Positions 49,901 to 59,300 of a DNA stretch of 64,000 nt are shown piece by piece. A program made the position numbers and the translations under genes. Location of the stretch: contig NC_092463.1 of NCBI RefSeq assembly GCF_047495875.1, forward strand, positions 3,419,057 to 3,483,056. Reading direction: 5' to 3'. This DNA comes from Pithys albifrons albifrons (lineage: Eukaryota; Chordata; Aves; Passeriformes; Thamnophilidae). A model generated the notes under the pieces. It was not told the DNA's origin and did not search any database. It saw only the letters and a program-made list of their open reading frames with translations. Position 1 is the first letter of the stretch. Each line of letters begins with the position of its first letter.

Positions 49901-52900
49901 GCAGAGACTAATAGCAAAAACCCCTCAGGGTTTAGAGAAGTCAAGTTTAGGAAGAAATTCCTGTCTATGGAGGTGGGCAGGCCCTGGCACAGGTTGTCCA
50001 GGGAAGCTGTGGCTGCCCCATCCCTGGAAGTGTCCAAGGTTGGGTTGGACAGGGCTTGGAGCAACCTGGGATAGTGGGAGGTGTCCCTGCCCATGGCAGG
50101 GGGTGGGACAGGAGAATGATCTTTAAGGTCCCTTCCAACCCAGACCATTCTGGAACTCAGTGATTTTAAGCTGGAGATGGGACAGAAACATGGTTTAATA
50201 ATTAACATGCTGTCCTGAATACTGATGTTCTTCCCAGTGAGCTTCTCTCAGGACTCACTCTGAACTGAGAAAATTCCTCACTTGGATTATCTGAAAGCAA
50301 ATGTGGGAGAGATTCAGTGGAATGAAATGCTGCTCAAAGCAAAATTTCTCACTCCTATTGTCTTAACCCCAGGGATGAAACAAGAGAGTCAGTACCAAGT
50401 AGCTTTTCTGTTTATCCTTAAGCTTGATAGGCTTTTGTTTATTTGGAAGTGTCTTAATCCATTGGCAGGAGAACTGAAGAACTGTGGGATCCAGGATGTG
50501 TTTGTGCTTTGTACCAGAGGAGAGCTCTTCAAATACCGAGTGCCAAACCTGATAGACACCTACCAACAGCATGGGTTGTGTGTGCACCACTACCCAATCC
50601 CTGATGGGAATGCTCCTGACATTGCCATGTGCTGCAAAATCCTGGAGGAGCTCAGGAGCTGCCTGGAAAATAACCGGAGAACAGTGATACAGTAGGTTCT
50701 GGTTAGATCTATAAGCAGGTGAAACAATGGTTTGAAATGGGAATTGCATTCTTTAGGTTAGTTCAAGCTGTGAAAAGCTGCTTGTTCTTCCTCCTGCACC
50801 TTTTTGGGGACACCTTGTCCTTTCTAAAATTAAATGTTCCATTTCCTCTTGCTCTGTCCAGCAACAGGTTCAAATAGTGTGTTGAATGACATCACAAGGC
50901 TCCTTGCTCCCAGCCTACCTGGACACCAGGTGTGCAGCATCAGATGGGAGCCAAAACACCTGCTGTGGGAGTGTCCCAGGCCAGGCTGGACAGGGCTTGG
51001 AGCAGCCTGGGATAGGGGGAGCTGTCCTTGCCCGTGGCAGGGGGTTGGAGTGGGATGGTCTTTAAGGTCCCTTCCAACCCAAAGCACTCCAGGGTTCTCT
51101 AACATGTCCCTTGGTTGTGGGTTCCAGCAGTGCAAAATTAACTCTTAAATGGCATGAAACTCTTTAAAGTAATTTATTCAGACACCTGTAGCTGAGTTCA
51201 GAGTAGAGGGGAAGAGCTTTCCAAGTTCCCTGTACCCTGAATGATCCAGCTGACAGCTCCCTGCATAGACATCCACTGAGTTCCTGGGCTTCATGGGATG
51301 CAGAACTCTGCTGCTGTCCTCACAACTATCCCAAAACCCTGGATCTGGTGTAGGATTTAAAGGAAATTGAGTGTGTCCATCCTCGTGCCATTTTCTGTCC
51401 TCCCATGCACTTGGGACTATTACCAGGATTGAAGTGGAACTTTAAAATTGAAGTTTCTCTGGGAAGAAGATCTGAAGAATAAATAGAAGATACTCCTGTA
51501 GGTATAGAAATAGAATACAGAGAAATTCTTTTTTACTTTCTTGTACCACTGCTCATCTTGGTGATCTTAAGGTGAAAATTGTGTCCATATATTTACATGT
51601 TGGGGGTCTCTGGGTGTGGCAGTTTCCTACAGCTTGTTACAACCAGATATTTCCTTCTCTCCCAGCTGTTATGGTGGCCTCGGGCGCTCGTGTCTTGGTA
51701 AGAGCTTGTCTTAATATAAATATGATCTTCCCTTATCCCAGTGTTCCCTCTGGGACACCTAAAGCTTTCAGGAACATTGGTTACTGTGTGTGCCCAGAAG
51801 GAAGGGGTGGTGATACTACCAGAAGTCACAAAGAGGAATTAACTGGGTGTACTGGCACTTGAAAAGCCTCAGAATTGCATCCCAAGTCCTGCTGGGAAGG
51901 CAGGGGGGAAAGAGAGGGAGGGTTTCCATGATTTCCAAAGCCTGCAGGTTTGGGCAGGAGCAGTGGGCAGATGGGCCAGTGCTGAGAAATAGGATTTAGG
52001 GAAAAAAACCCCAATAGATCCATGACCTTGATAGGAGTGTTGCTGGGGTGGTTTTCCTGGGACAAGCCCATGGCTGTGCTCAGCAGCATCCATGAGGACA
52101 CACCTTTCTCTTGCAGTGGCTGCCTGTCTCCTGCTCCAGCTGTCGGACACGCTGGCACCTCAGCAGGCCATAGAGAGCCTCAGGAACCTGAGAGGATCTG
52201 GAGCCATACAGACCATCAAGGTAATGGGGCTGCAGCAGGTGACACACGTGACTAAACACAGGGGAGAGCTCAGCCAGTCCCTTCCCAAACCTTCCCTTCC
52301 CAAACCTTCCCTTCCCAAACCTTCCCTTCCCAAAGGGATCCCTCTGTCTCTCCCACACGCCCCACAGCTGCTCCCTGGGGTTTGAGGAGATTCCTGCTGA
52401 AGCTGCTGAACAGCTTCTCCCAGGTAACAAGGAACAGAACAAGAGAAAATGGTCTCAAGTTGCTCCAGGGGAGGTTTAATTTGGATATTAGGGAAATTTG
52501 TTGTCCAGCCCTGGCACAGCTGCCCAGTGCAGCTGTGGAGTGCCCGTCCCTGGAGGGATTTAAAAGCCATGTGGATGTGGCACTTGGGGACATGTGTCAG
52601 TGGTGGCCTTGACAATGCTGGGGAAATGGTTGGACTCAATGATCTTGGAGGGCTTTTCCAGCCTCAGTGATTCCATGATGGAAAATAAAGCAGCTTTGAA
52701 TTCTGACACCCAACTCCCACCTATGAGGACCATGTTTTGTATTATCTTGGGCTCATGTGTGCCCTTGGTGGGGGACCACAAGATCCAAGCCAAGATCCAT
52801 GTAATCTGACAGTGAAAAATTCCAGAGGATCTGGACTAAGCAGAAGCAGCACAAACTAGAGGGTGCTGTTTTCATCCTGGGGTATCAAACAGCTTTGTAA

Positions 52901-53050
52901 GATGGGTGGTGCCTCCTCTGGCAGCACAGAGCACTGACTGCAGACCCGGTTGTGCTTTTCCAGCAGTACAATTACCTCCATGAGTTCCGGGAGAACGTGG
53001 TGGCTCACCTGGCAGCAAAGGACACGGTGCTGCGATCAGCATCCCGATAG
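46889..53050 (+). CDS. CDKN3: CDKN3, cyclin-dependent kinase inhibitor 3 (KAP dual-specificity phosphatase), eight coding exons
   Basis: Coding exons, read from similarity to vertebrate CDKN3 and GT-AG borders, are 46889-46900, 47301-47383, 48965-49020, 49633-49677, 50469-50691, 51666-51697, 52117-52220 and 52964-53050. They join in frame to 642 nt, 213 residues plus stop; the human protein has 212. Seen: an acidic N-terminus with SSSDDEG near residue 14, the HISW motif at 29-32, CTRGELFKYRVPNL at 80-93, the general-acid Asp111 in PDG, and the catalytic loop HCYGGLGRS at 140-148 with nucleophile Cys141 and Arg147. Known of the family: it binds CDK2 and removes phosphate from its activation-loop threonine once cyclin is gone, acting in cell-cycle control. 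All key residues are intact, so it looks functional. It runs convergently with CNIH1. The first coding exon holds only four residues; I chose its ATG for the strong GCCGCCATGG-like context and the in-frame join. No AATAAA lies within 1 kb after the stop. Confidence 0.96.
46903..47245 (+). repeat. CGGGAC/CGGGAT hexamer-like simple repeat in CDKN3 intron 1
   Basis: Most of the 400-base first intron is a degenerate array of CGGGAC, CGGGAT and GAGAGGGGT units. It is G-rich on the coding strand and could form G-quadruplexes. Long open frames on both strands (Arg/Gly/Asp-rich and Pro/Ser/Arg-rich) are by-products of the repeat. Confidence 0.85.
47301..47383 (+). CDS. CDKN3: CDKN3 coding exon 2
   Basis: The exon follows a CCCCGCAG acceptor and ends before GTGAGG at 47384, in phase 2. 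It encodes the acidic Ser/Asp/Glu-rich segment and the start of the conserved HISW motif, whose Trp codon is split across intron 2. It lies inside the CpG island. Confidence 0.93.
47555..47698 (-). repeat. Old CR1 fragment, left part of a split copy
   Basis: The tail-side segment GGTTGGAAGGGGCCTCTGAG is followed by the 'gggtttggatgtcctcaggg' region and CTCTCTGGGCAG, of a different CR1 type from most copies here. Its 5'-ward continuation resumes at 48769 (CACCCTCAAAGCAG), so this element was cut in two by a later insertion. Confidence 0.8.
47699..47864 (+). repeat. A-type CR1, left part (host of the solo LTR)
   Basis: It begins around TCTTCCCTGTGAGACCCTGG and reads through AGCTGTGGCTGCCCCATCCC to TTTTAATGTCCCTT, where it breaks off in the terminal segment. 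The last 30 or so bases reappear at 48735-48768 beyond the LTR. The copy sits in opposite orientation inside the older CR1 at 47555. Confidence 0.88.
47865..48729 (-). mobile_element. Solo LTR of an endogenous retrovirus (ERVL-like), inserted in a CR1 copy
   Basis: The 865-bp insert begins TG and ends CA and is flanked by a 5-bp duplication with one mismatch (CCCTT at 47860-47864, TCCTT at 48730-48734). Read on the - strand it starts TGTGGTGGCACATCC, has a TATAAACAG box near 48470, and carries ATTAAA then CCTTGTTTTGC near its 3' end (about 47895-47918), as expected of an LTR promoter and polyadenylation signal. No internal retroviral genes are seen, so it is a recombined solo LTR. A 5-bp duplication suits ERVL-like or some class I elements; the family is inferred. 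It lies antisense in CDKN3 intron 2. Confidence 0.8.
48140..48330. repeat. Degenerate CTTAACA/AACTTA low-complexity tract inside the LTR
   Basis: Variants of AACTTA, CTTAACAC and CAACTCA recur about twenty times without a strict period. The tract lies within the solo LTR, probably in its R/U5-proximal half given the - orientation. Confidence 0.65.
48735..48768 (+). repeat. A-type CR1, right part (3' tail)
   Basis: CAAACCCGAATCACTCCAGG then ATTCTGTGATTTTTTT completes the CR1 tail interrupted at 47864 by the LTR. Confidence 0.8.
48769..48908 (-). repeat. Old CR1 fragment, right part of the split copy
   Basis: CACCCTCAAAGCAGTTTTTC, TTCCTGTGGTTCAGTTTGTC and CCTCTTGACACTTGCCC follow CR1 order and continue the copy broken at 47698. 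Confidence 0.8.
48965..49020 (+). CDS. CDKN3: CDKN3 coding exon 3
   Basis: A 56-nt exon between acceptor TGATAG and donor GTAAGA. It completes the Trp of HISW and encodes the SEFLGLCSLPG stretch, which matches the vertebrate family (SQFLGLCALPG in human). It lies just downstream of the transposon nest that fills intron 2. Confidence 0.93.
49633..49677 (+). CDS. CDKN3: CDKN3 coding exon 4
   Basis: A 45-nt exon with acceptor TTTCAG and donor GTGAGT. It encodes CRFKDVRRNLQKDV, close to the human CKFKDVRRNVQKDT. A Gly codon is split at each border. Confidence 0.94.
   Translation, partial: AAGLRMSGGIFRRM
49940..50165 (+). repeat. A-type CR1 3' end in CDKN3 intron 4
   Basis: The copy runs from AGTTTAGGAAGAAATTCCTG to the tail GACCATTCTGGAACTCAGTG. 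It is 5' truncated and close to the consensus over the GGGTGGGACAGG region. Confidence 0.92.
50469..50691 (+). CDS. CDKN3: CDKN3 coding exon 5 (general-acid Asp)
   Basis: The largest exon (223 nt) runs from acceptor TTGGCAG to donor GTAGGT. It encodes residues 67-139 plus two bases of His140: the CGIQD motif, CTRGELFKYRVPNL, and the PDG turn with general-acid Asp111. An unspliced reading would hit a TAG inside the donor, so the splice at 50691 is needed to reach the catalytic loop. Confidence 0.96.
50966..51100 (+). repeat. A-type CR1 3' end in CDKN3 intron 5
   Basis: A short tail-end copy from the GTGTCCCAGGCCAGGCTGG region to CCCAAAGCACTCCAGGGTTC, strongly 5' truncated. Confidence 0.9.
51666..51697 (+). 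CDS. CDKN3: CDKN3 coding exon 6 (catalytic P-loop)
   Basis: A 32-nt micro-exon between CTCCCAG and GTAAGA. It supplies the last base of His140 and then CYGGLGRSCL, so the HCX5R phosphatase loop is assembled across intron 5. Nucleophile Cys141 and Arg147 are both present. Skipping this exon would remove the active site. Confidence 0.96.
52117..52220 (+). CDS. CDKN3: CDKN3 coding exon 7
   Basis: A 104-nt exon between CTCTTGCAG and GTAATG. It encodes the helix AACLLLQLSDTLAPQQAI and the segment SLRNLRGSGAIQTIK, highly similar to human CDKN3. Confidence 0.96.
52281..52336 (+). repeat. 15-bp tandem repeat in CDKN3 intron 7
   Basis: Four near-perfect copies of CTTCCCAAACCTTCC start at 52281, 52296, 52311 and 52326. 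The tract lies about 60 bases after the exon 7 donor and ends about 60 bases before a CR1 copy. Confidence 0.92.
52398..52680 (+). repeat. CR1-like 3' end in CDKN3 intron 7
   Basis: CR1 order is visible: a GGAACAGAACAAGAGAAAATGG segment (equivalent to AATAGGACAAGGGGCA), GTCCCTGGAGGGATTTAAAAG, GGACTCAATGATCTTGGAGG and the tail CAGTGATTCCATGATGG. It is more diverged than the A and B types and probably another subfamily. Confidence 0.82.
52964..53050 (+). CDS. CDKN3: CDKN3 coding exon 8 (C-terminus, stop)
   Basis: The final exon encodes QYNYLHEFRENVVAHLAAKD and a short Ser/Arg tail, ending with TAG at 53048-53050. The acceptor is a tandem CAGCAG at 52961-52966. Using the first AG keeps the conserved Gln before YNYLHEF. 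Confidence 0.95.
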   Translation, partial: QYNYLHEFRENVVAHLAAKDTVLRSASR

Positions 53051-55431
53051 CTGGAACTGCCCTGGGCACCTCTGGGTCTGTGGAACACACCTGGACACAC
53101 CACTCTCTCCTCACCTTCACTTCCTCAGCTCTGCTTCCCGTGTGGCACAGCTGATCCCCCTCAATCCGGGTGTAATACTGGGTTGGGGAAGGAGATCCTA
53201 CAGGACATGCAGCATCTCCCTCTCCTTGGTCTCTTTAATACTCACTGCCCTAAAAATACGTGCACAAGTGTGTTTGTGCTCATTGCTGTTCTGGTGACCT
53301 ACACACCTGATGGGCTGGTTTTCCATGCAATAACCTGGAATCATGATGGGATGATGGAGCTGGATAAAAACTATGTCACTGGAGCTGTTTGGAAACACCC
53401 TCAGCTCTGCTTTAAAGCAAAGTCAAGTCAGGCTGGAGCACTCACCCCTTATGAGCTGGTGAGAACTCATTCTAAAATGTCACATTTCCATTCAGTGTGT
53501 TCAGGAATATTTAGGAATGAGTTCCCTCATTCCAGAAGTAGGAGGTGTTGTACCAAAGGCCTGTGACAGACCTGGCAGGTGGGTTTTAGGTGACTGTGCC
53601 AGGAAGTGACACCGCTGTAGCTGCGTGGGTGAGGCTCTGGCACAGCCCTTCTGTTTTCTGACAGCAGAGAAAGTAAACAAACAATCAGCTGTGGGCTGAG
53701 AGGATCCCACAGGAACAGTCCCCATTCCTCCTGTTTCACTACATCCACTCATAAAGGCAAGATGAACAGGCAGATTTTGATAACATTTTGATTATTCAGG
53801 ACCTTCCCAAGTCAGAAGTGACAAGACTCCACCACAGCACCAGCAGGCTGGAGTTGAACTCAACTCACTGCTTTGAATTTAAATTTCTCTGTTTAACATG
53901 TTAAACCCAGACACTTGAGTGCATCTTGAAAGGTGATTTCTGTAGATTAGTTTTTACTGCCATTCCCTTCTCCACTCCTACACCAGACACAGGAACTCCC
54001 AGTTTCCACAGCGTGGCATCATTTAGAGAAAATACTCTGCTCCAAATGTGCATCAGGGTTTAATCCTTGCAACTGGTGCATTTCAGATATTAAGTATTTG
54101 TTATATGACTCAGCAGGAAACTTGCTGACAGGGAGAGCAATGTTCTTTATTCCCTCCATTATCTTTTGCCTCCTGGAACTCCAAAAATAATGACAATCAG
54201 AAAAGCAATTTCATGTACATAGCAATAAGGTGTCAGGACTGTTCCTTCAGGAAGAAAATTTTAAGTTAGCACAGCATGAATTCTCTTACCCTCTGTGTGT
54301 TACAGAAAGAGGAATTCAGAGCAGAGAGGAGGAAACTGCCACTCTACATCCCCTGGGCACCCAAACTTTGTGTGGTGATAACCTAGAATGGGGAAAACTT
54401 GGGAGAAAGGACAATCCCAAGCTACAGGAGGACTTCCAACCAGGAAGATTAAACAGACTTCTCCCTTGCAGAGGACATGAAGGTCTGTTCACTCATGCCC
54501 AGCATAAATAAGGTGGAAAGGGGGAAATTTTTATTATGTCCTAAAAAATAAGAGCTATGGGCCACGAAATGAAGTCTGGCAGAACTGTTAAACATGTATT
54601 TTTACACACTAAATAAATTCCACTGCAGAACTCACTTTCTCAGGATTGCCCAGAGAAGCTGTGGCTGCCCCATCCCTGGGAGTGTCCCAGGCCAGGTTGG
54701 ACAGGGCTTGGAGCACCCTGGGCTGATGGGAGGTGTCCCTGCCCATGGCAGGGGGTGGAATGGGATGAGCTTTAAGGTCCCTCCCAACCCAAACCACTCT
54801 GGGAGTCTGATCTTCCACACCAGGTCATAAAAGTGCTCAAAAAGCAACTGAACTGATGGCACAAAAGCCATTCAGGGCTGTTTAAGGTGCAAAGGCTCTC
54901 CCAGGACATCTGTAACACACAAATTTCCAAATCTCTCCCTCTTCAGACAGATGTTCAGCATCTGCCCCATCTCATCTTTCACACCAGTATTGGAATACCT
55001 GGATTTCTGGTGGACCCCAGTGCAAACATTGGTACAATTTTATTGCCCCTTAACACCCAAGAGACCCAAAGTGAACAAATACACAGTTTATACAAAAAAA
55101 ACCTTTTACTAGAACTGGGAAACTCTGCATTGTTCTCCAGCACAGGTAAATGAGAAAGACTAATTATTACTTGTAAATTAAGCAGCTGTTTGCAGTCACA
55201 ATTTACAATGCAATATTTATCTGAAACATCTTCCTCTGCCCCCATCTACTATTTAACTTCAGGGGAAAAAAGGCAGGAAATGAGAGCTTCCCTTTTCCAG
55301 ACATAACTTGATTCCATGTTCTAAAGGGAATGCAATTATCCATGTAGAACTAACCGATGGACACAGCCAAATTTACAAACAAAACAAGGCACCAGGATAA
55401 AAGGAAGTGTTGCTGAATTTGAGACTCGTTT
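53051..55431. other. Convergent intergenic stretch between CDKN3 and CNIH1
   Basis: CDKN3's 3' UTR must start here, but its end is unclear: the first candidate signals on the + strand are ATTAAA at 54448 and AATAAA at 54612. Apart from the CR1 at 54645-54810 I see no gene, RNA or repeat. The 93-codon frame at 54230 resembles nothing I know. Confidence 0.5.
54645..54810 (+). repeat. A-type CR1 3' end downstream of CDKN3
   Basis: From GCCCAGAGAAGCTGTGGCTG to the tail AAACCACTCTGGGAGTCTG. It carries the GAGCACCCTGGGCTGATGGG variant, shared with the copy at 56708. Confidence 0.92.
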
Positions 55432-55447
55432 TTTATTGTCATTTATT
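55432..55447 (-). terminator. Candidate CNIH1 polyadenylation signals
   Basis: On the - strand two AATAAA hexamers lie ten bases apart (55442-55447, then 55432-55437). A GT-rich stretch (TTGTTTTGTT) follows near 55375-55386. This would give CNIH1 a 3' UTR of roughly 850 bases, in line with vertebrate CNIH1 mRNAs. Another AATAAA at about 55511 could serve as an earlier site. Confidence 0.5.
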
Positions 55448-56275
55448 GCACTAAGGAACAGTGGGGCAGTTTCACAATCTCACTTTCTGCTTTGAAAAAG
55501 CCTGGAGTATTTATTACTCTTAAACCCAAGAGTGTTTTTATCATTGGACTTGGTAAATGTTGGAGGTTTGTCCATTTGTTAATGAGACAGCACAGACATT
55601 AAAAAATCATTTAAATTCATTCCTTCATGGACAATTCAGCTTCTCCTACCACATGACACAGGCTCGAGATTAAAGCAGGGCTAATGTCTGGGGCAGATAC
55701 AGGAGGATCTGGACCATGCAGAAACAGGGAAAGACTAACTAGACAGAAAAAAATAAACCAAAATAGAACTGTTTTTGCAATTGTGTCCATGAATTCATAT
55801 TCTAAAACCGTCATCACCTATGGGCAAAACAGCATTCCAGTCCTTCCCAAGCACTCGGAGCTACGGCTGATTTAGAGTTAGGAGTGGGATACACAAGTCC
55901 AAGTGAGCCACTACAAAGCCCAGCCTAAAGCAAACCCCTACTGTACTAAGGCTGGTAGTAACCAACACCTACTCCAAGGTTATGGCTGTTCCTTATGCAG
56001 TGCAAAGTCCAAACTTTCCAAACCCCAGTCACCTTTTTATATCCATTTACATGTAATTCTTTAATTTCAGCGTCCCAGTAAAATATAAGAAAACAGTCTT
56101 TCCACAAGTATAAAATGTGGAAATGTTTTAAAAATAGGGGAGTCATTGTTTTCTAAAGCAATTGCGATCGTTGGGTTCCGGATTTAATCGTGGTCAGAGT
56201 TCTCCTTGTAAAGAATCCATGGGTTTTGTGGCTTTTGCATGCACATAACTGGAACAAAGCTTGCTGAGTGTCTTC

Positions 56276-56303
56276 TTAAGAGCTCACCAGAACATAAATC
56301 ATG
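56276..56303 (-). CDS. CNIH1: CNIH1 coding exon 5 (stop)
   Basis: The terminal exon encodes MIYVLVSS and TAA at 56278-56276, after acceptor CTTTTGCAG. The Gly codon is split GG|C. Confidence 0.96.
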
Positions 56304-59300
56304 CTGCAAAAGAAAACAAAAATATTAACATGCATCCTTCTGATTAGTGTTACACATTTAATGTACATTCTAAGGAACAAATTCATGTCAGATACGTGGA
56401 TTGTGACTGAAGATTTCACAAAATTACTTTTCTGTTTTGACTTCAACAAGATCACACTTAGATCAAATACCTTACCCTAAAAATATTTCAGCTTTTTAAT
56501 GAGAATACTCTGAGGGTTTATTACATTATGGTTAAAAGAAGGAAAGGTTGGAGCTTTCCAGTCTCCAGTCATGGAATGCAGACTCAAAACAGTAATTCCA
56601 ACCACATTAGGACTTGTGTTTGAAACAGAACTAATGGTTATTGTGGATTCCTTCTCAGGAAAGTTCGCCCCTTCCTGAAAACAACAGTATGATATATAAA
56701 CATCATATCACAGTCACAGAACAGTGTGGGCTGGAAGGGACATTAAAGACCATCCAAACCCACCCCCTGCCATGGGCAGGGGCACCTCCCACCAGCCCAG
56801 GGTGCTCCAAGTCCTGTCCAACCTGGCCTGGGACACTTCCAGGGATGGGGCAGCCACAGCTTCTCTGGGCACCTGTGCCAGGGCCTGCCCACCCTCCCAG
56901 CCAGGAATTCCTTCCCAATATCCCATCTTTCCCTGCCCTCTGGCAGTGGGAAGCCATTCCCCCCATGTCTTATTACTCCATGCCCTTGTCCAAAGTCCCT
57001 CTCCCACTCCAATCAGGCACTGAAGGAATATAGCCCTACGTACAGTATTTCTCTGGTGCACTGAGCCAAAAATCTCAGACAGAGGGGGAAAACTTACCCA
57101 TATAGGTAGTAAAAAAAGGATAGAAGGTAGAATGCTAATTTGCACCATCCTTCTTTCTGGCAATAGGCTAAAATATCTGCATTCATGATGGTCGTAGGGT
57201 CGTAGAGCCCCGGGCCGCTCATCACGGGTCGGCTCATGTACCTGGAATGGGGCACAGGAGGGGTGGGATGAGGGCCAGGGAAACGCTGGGTCCTGCCCCT
57301 CCCACCCCGGAATTCCAGGACACACAACACAACTGGATTCTCACACAGCACAACAGAATAAAAACACCCGAGAAAGCCAAGTGATGGTTCTTGTTGTACA
57401 GCCATGACCTGAACTTTCATGGTGTTGTATAAAAAGCATCTTTGTTTTCCCAAGGCACAGGACACGGACAGGACATGGCAATGGGAGAATGGGAACACTT
57501 CACCCAGCACAGCCACACCAAAATTACCTCCAAATATGATAAGCCAACAAGGGCATATTGAGACCCAGTGTGAGCCACTCTGCTGCACAGAGAAACATGA
57601 CACAGAAGAATGCATGGATGAGGTACTCTGGAAGTACAAGCTGCAAAAGAAAAAGGTGAATTAGAAGTTTCAGTCACACAGAGCAAAACGTGTGGCGTTT
57701 CAGCTGCTTTGGAGGTGAGTGATTGTTTAAAAATATCATTTAAAACCAACACTAACAAGAAGAAGACTGTGGAACGTGAAAGCAGCAGTGAGCAGTACAT
57801 GCCTTGCTGTTTTCACAAGATATTCATGGACCAAGTAGAAAAATTTATCAAATCAAATGCTCAGATCAGTACTTTTTAATTGCTTCTAAATAATTAAGAG
57901 ATTCCAGGCTTTATACGTGACCCTCAGAAGAGATCATCGAGATATTTCTGCTCATGCAACAGAGAAATATCAGCAGGGAACATGCTCCATAGAACAGCCT
58001 ATAGGCAAAAAGATGGTTGTGTTTTCCTGGTTTACAGCTTTGTTTTGGTATCCACACCCCCACAACTTCCCAAAGTCGAATTGCTGTCCAAAGGTAACAC
58101 CCCAGGCAGGGCTTTACCCAACCACACCAGCACACACAGGGATAGTTGGGGGGAATTGGGCAGTTTTCCCTCACAGGTTCCCACTGTGCATGCCTTACAG
58201 CCCCATGATCCAGCAGAAGCTTCCAGCAGGAGCCCACAGAGCCCATTCTCAGTGTACCACGAACCACAGGGAGCACGGAATGCCAGGTGTGTTAGTGTCG
58301 TTAATTGGAATAACAGGGAGAGGTACAGAGAGTAAACACATGCAAAGAGCTGCAAAATCTCACACCCATCACAAGAGGAAAGTTCTCCACAAGTCACTCC
58401 AAAGTGTTATTTGCTGCTTTCTCACACGGTTCAGAAGGAATCATGCAGGGAATCACAGGATGGATGGGAAGGGACCTCACACACCATCTTGTTCTATGCC
58501 CTCCATGGGCAGGGACACCTCCCACTGTCCCAGGTCGCTCCAAGCCCTGTCCAACCTGGCCTGGGACACTCCCAGGGATGGGGCAGCCACAGCTTCTCTG
58601 GGCACCTGTGCCAGGGCCTGCCCACCCTCCCAGCCAGGAATTCCTTCCCAATATCCCAGCAAACTCTGTTCTCTTTCAGTTTAAAGCCATTCCGCCTTAT
58701 CCTGTCCCTCCATCCCTTGTCCCCAGTCCCTCCCCAGCTCTCCTGGAGCCGCTTTACGCCCTGGAAGGGGCTCTCAGCTCTCCCAGAGCCGTCTCCTCTC
58801 CAGGTGAGCCCCCCCAGCTCTCCCAGCCTGGCTCCACAGGAGAAGCAGCAGATCTGTAAAAGATTCTCCTTCTCAACTCAGGCCAACTAAAACTGCTGAT
58901 GACAAACACTCCATTTCTACCCAAAGATTTCAACTGCCTGTAACTCCCTCTGTGTGTGCCCAAACACACACAACACACTCTGTCCCTCTGTCTGGGCAGT
59001 GACTAACACTGCATAGGATGATTACATCAAAGTTTCAGTGGTTTACAATTTTTTTATTCTTCTCTTGAAGCCCCAAAAATATCTTCCTAGAAATCTAACA
59101 GCTACCAACAAACATTCTCACCACCTCCTTTCCTACCATCCTGCATCTCTAAATGAAGAACAACAAAGCAAACTTGCATCAACACCACCAAAATTCAGCT
59201 GTCACACACGAAATTTTCCAAGTAAATATTTCCATCCAGACCCTTCTTTGCATACTTACCATGTACACATGGCAATTAGTTATAGCAGAACAACCACCAC

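Noticed and set aside
50282..50695. 137-codon frame read as one unspliced protein
   Set aside because: Only 50469-50691 is CDKN3 exon 5; the N-terminal part is intron and the stop is in the splice donor.
57917..58684. 255-codon + strand frame antisense to CNIH1 intron 2
   Set aside because: Its C-terminal third is CR1 antisense, and the rest is not recognisable.
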